A stretch of 5,889 nucleotides of DNA, from NCBI GenBank assembly GCA_022563055.1, contig JADFOB010000099.1, positions 1 to 5,889 on the forward strand, given 5' to 3'. A program made the position numbers and the translations under genes. Under the pieces are notes generated by a model. The model saw only the letters and a program-made list of their open reading frames with translations, was not told the origin of the DNA and made no database searches. This document shows, piece after piece, positions 5,811-5,889 of the stretch. The stretch's first letter is position 1. The number at the start of each line of letters is the position of its first letter. This stretch comes from Planctomycetota bacterium (GTDB taxonomy: Bacteria > Planctomycetota > Phycisphaerae > UBA1845).

Positions 5811-5889
5811 CATGGTTGGCAAAGCAGCCCGAAGTTCACCCTGCGCGGTCGCCTCGGTCTTGCGTGTCCTTGTCGCGGGGTCGGCCCCT

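Larger units (their letters stand above)
5560..5889. other. Gene-free, palindrome-rich tail after fliS
   Basis: No supportable gene lies in this 330-bp stretch on either strand. It holds, in order, an 8-bp inverted repeat, a 16-bp perfect palindrome, a pair of inverted 24-nt repeat units and an interrupted stem-loop. Short open frames run in from the right edge on the minus strand (for example one ending at TGA near 5840), so the 3' end of a convergent gene is possible but cannot be recognised. Confidence 0.55.

Overview
The window is a late flagellar (filament) locus from a high-GC bacterium. Three forward-strand genes follow one another: flagellin (5' end cut off by the window start), a very large filament cap protein FliD, and the flagellin/filament chaperone FliS. 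The flagellin carries the ADDPAGLIASE signature after its N-terminal helix and a C-terminal ENVTAAESLIRDADIA block. From memory these resemble flagellins of Planctomycetota, perhaps Phycisphaerae-like. Intergenic regions rich in palindromic repeats also fit that phylum. The assignment is an inference; no database was searched.

Layout: 1-1439 flagellin; 1440-1637 an intergenic region with a good FliA (sigma-28) promoter candidate (1537-1565), a short palindrome over its -35 element and a leader hairpin; 1638-4769 fliD (1043 aa, more than twice the length of enterobacterial FliD), whose middle is built of diverged repeats; 4770-5091 a gene-free gap starting with a long composite palindrome (4766-4891) that includes the fliD stop codon; 5092-5559 fliS from a GTG start; 5560-5889 a gene-free tail full of inverted repeats, including two 24-nt units in opposite orientation (5682-5705 and 5742-5765) laid out like a REP pair (BIME).

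The genes work together. Flagellin subunits are exported and polymerise under the FliD cap, and FliS normally holds flagellin in the cytoplasm before export. The octamer ACCGATAA occurs upstream of both fliD and fliS, which suggests sigma-28 control of each, but only the fliD copy has a matching -35. The strong hairpin after fliD may separate fliS transcription from fliD.

I found no defence system, mobile-element gene, RNA gene or CRISPR array. The most unusual material is the repeat-expanded FliD and the palindromic intergenic elements.
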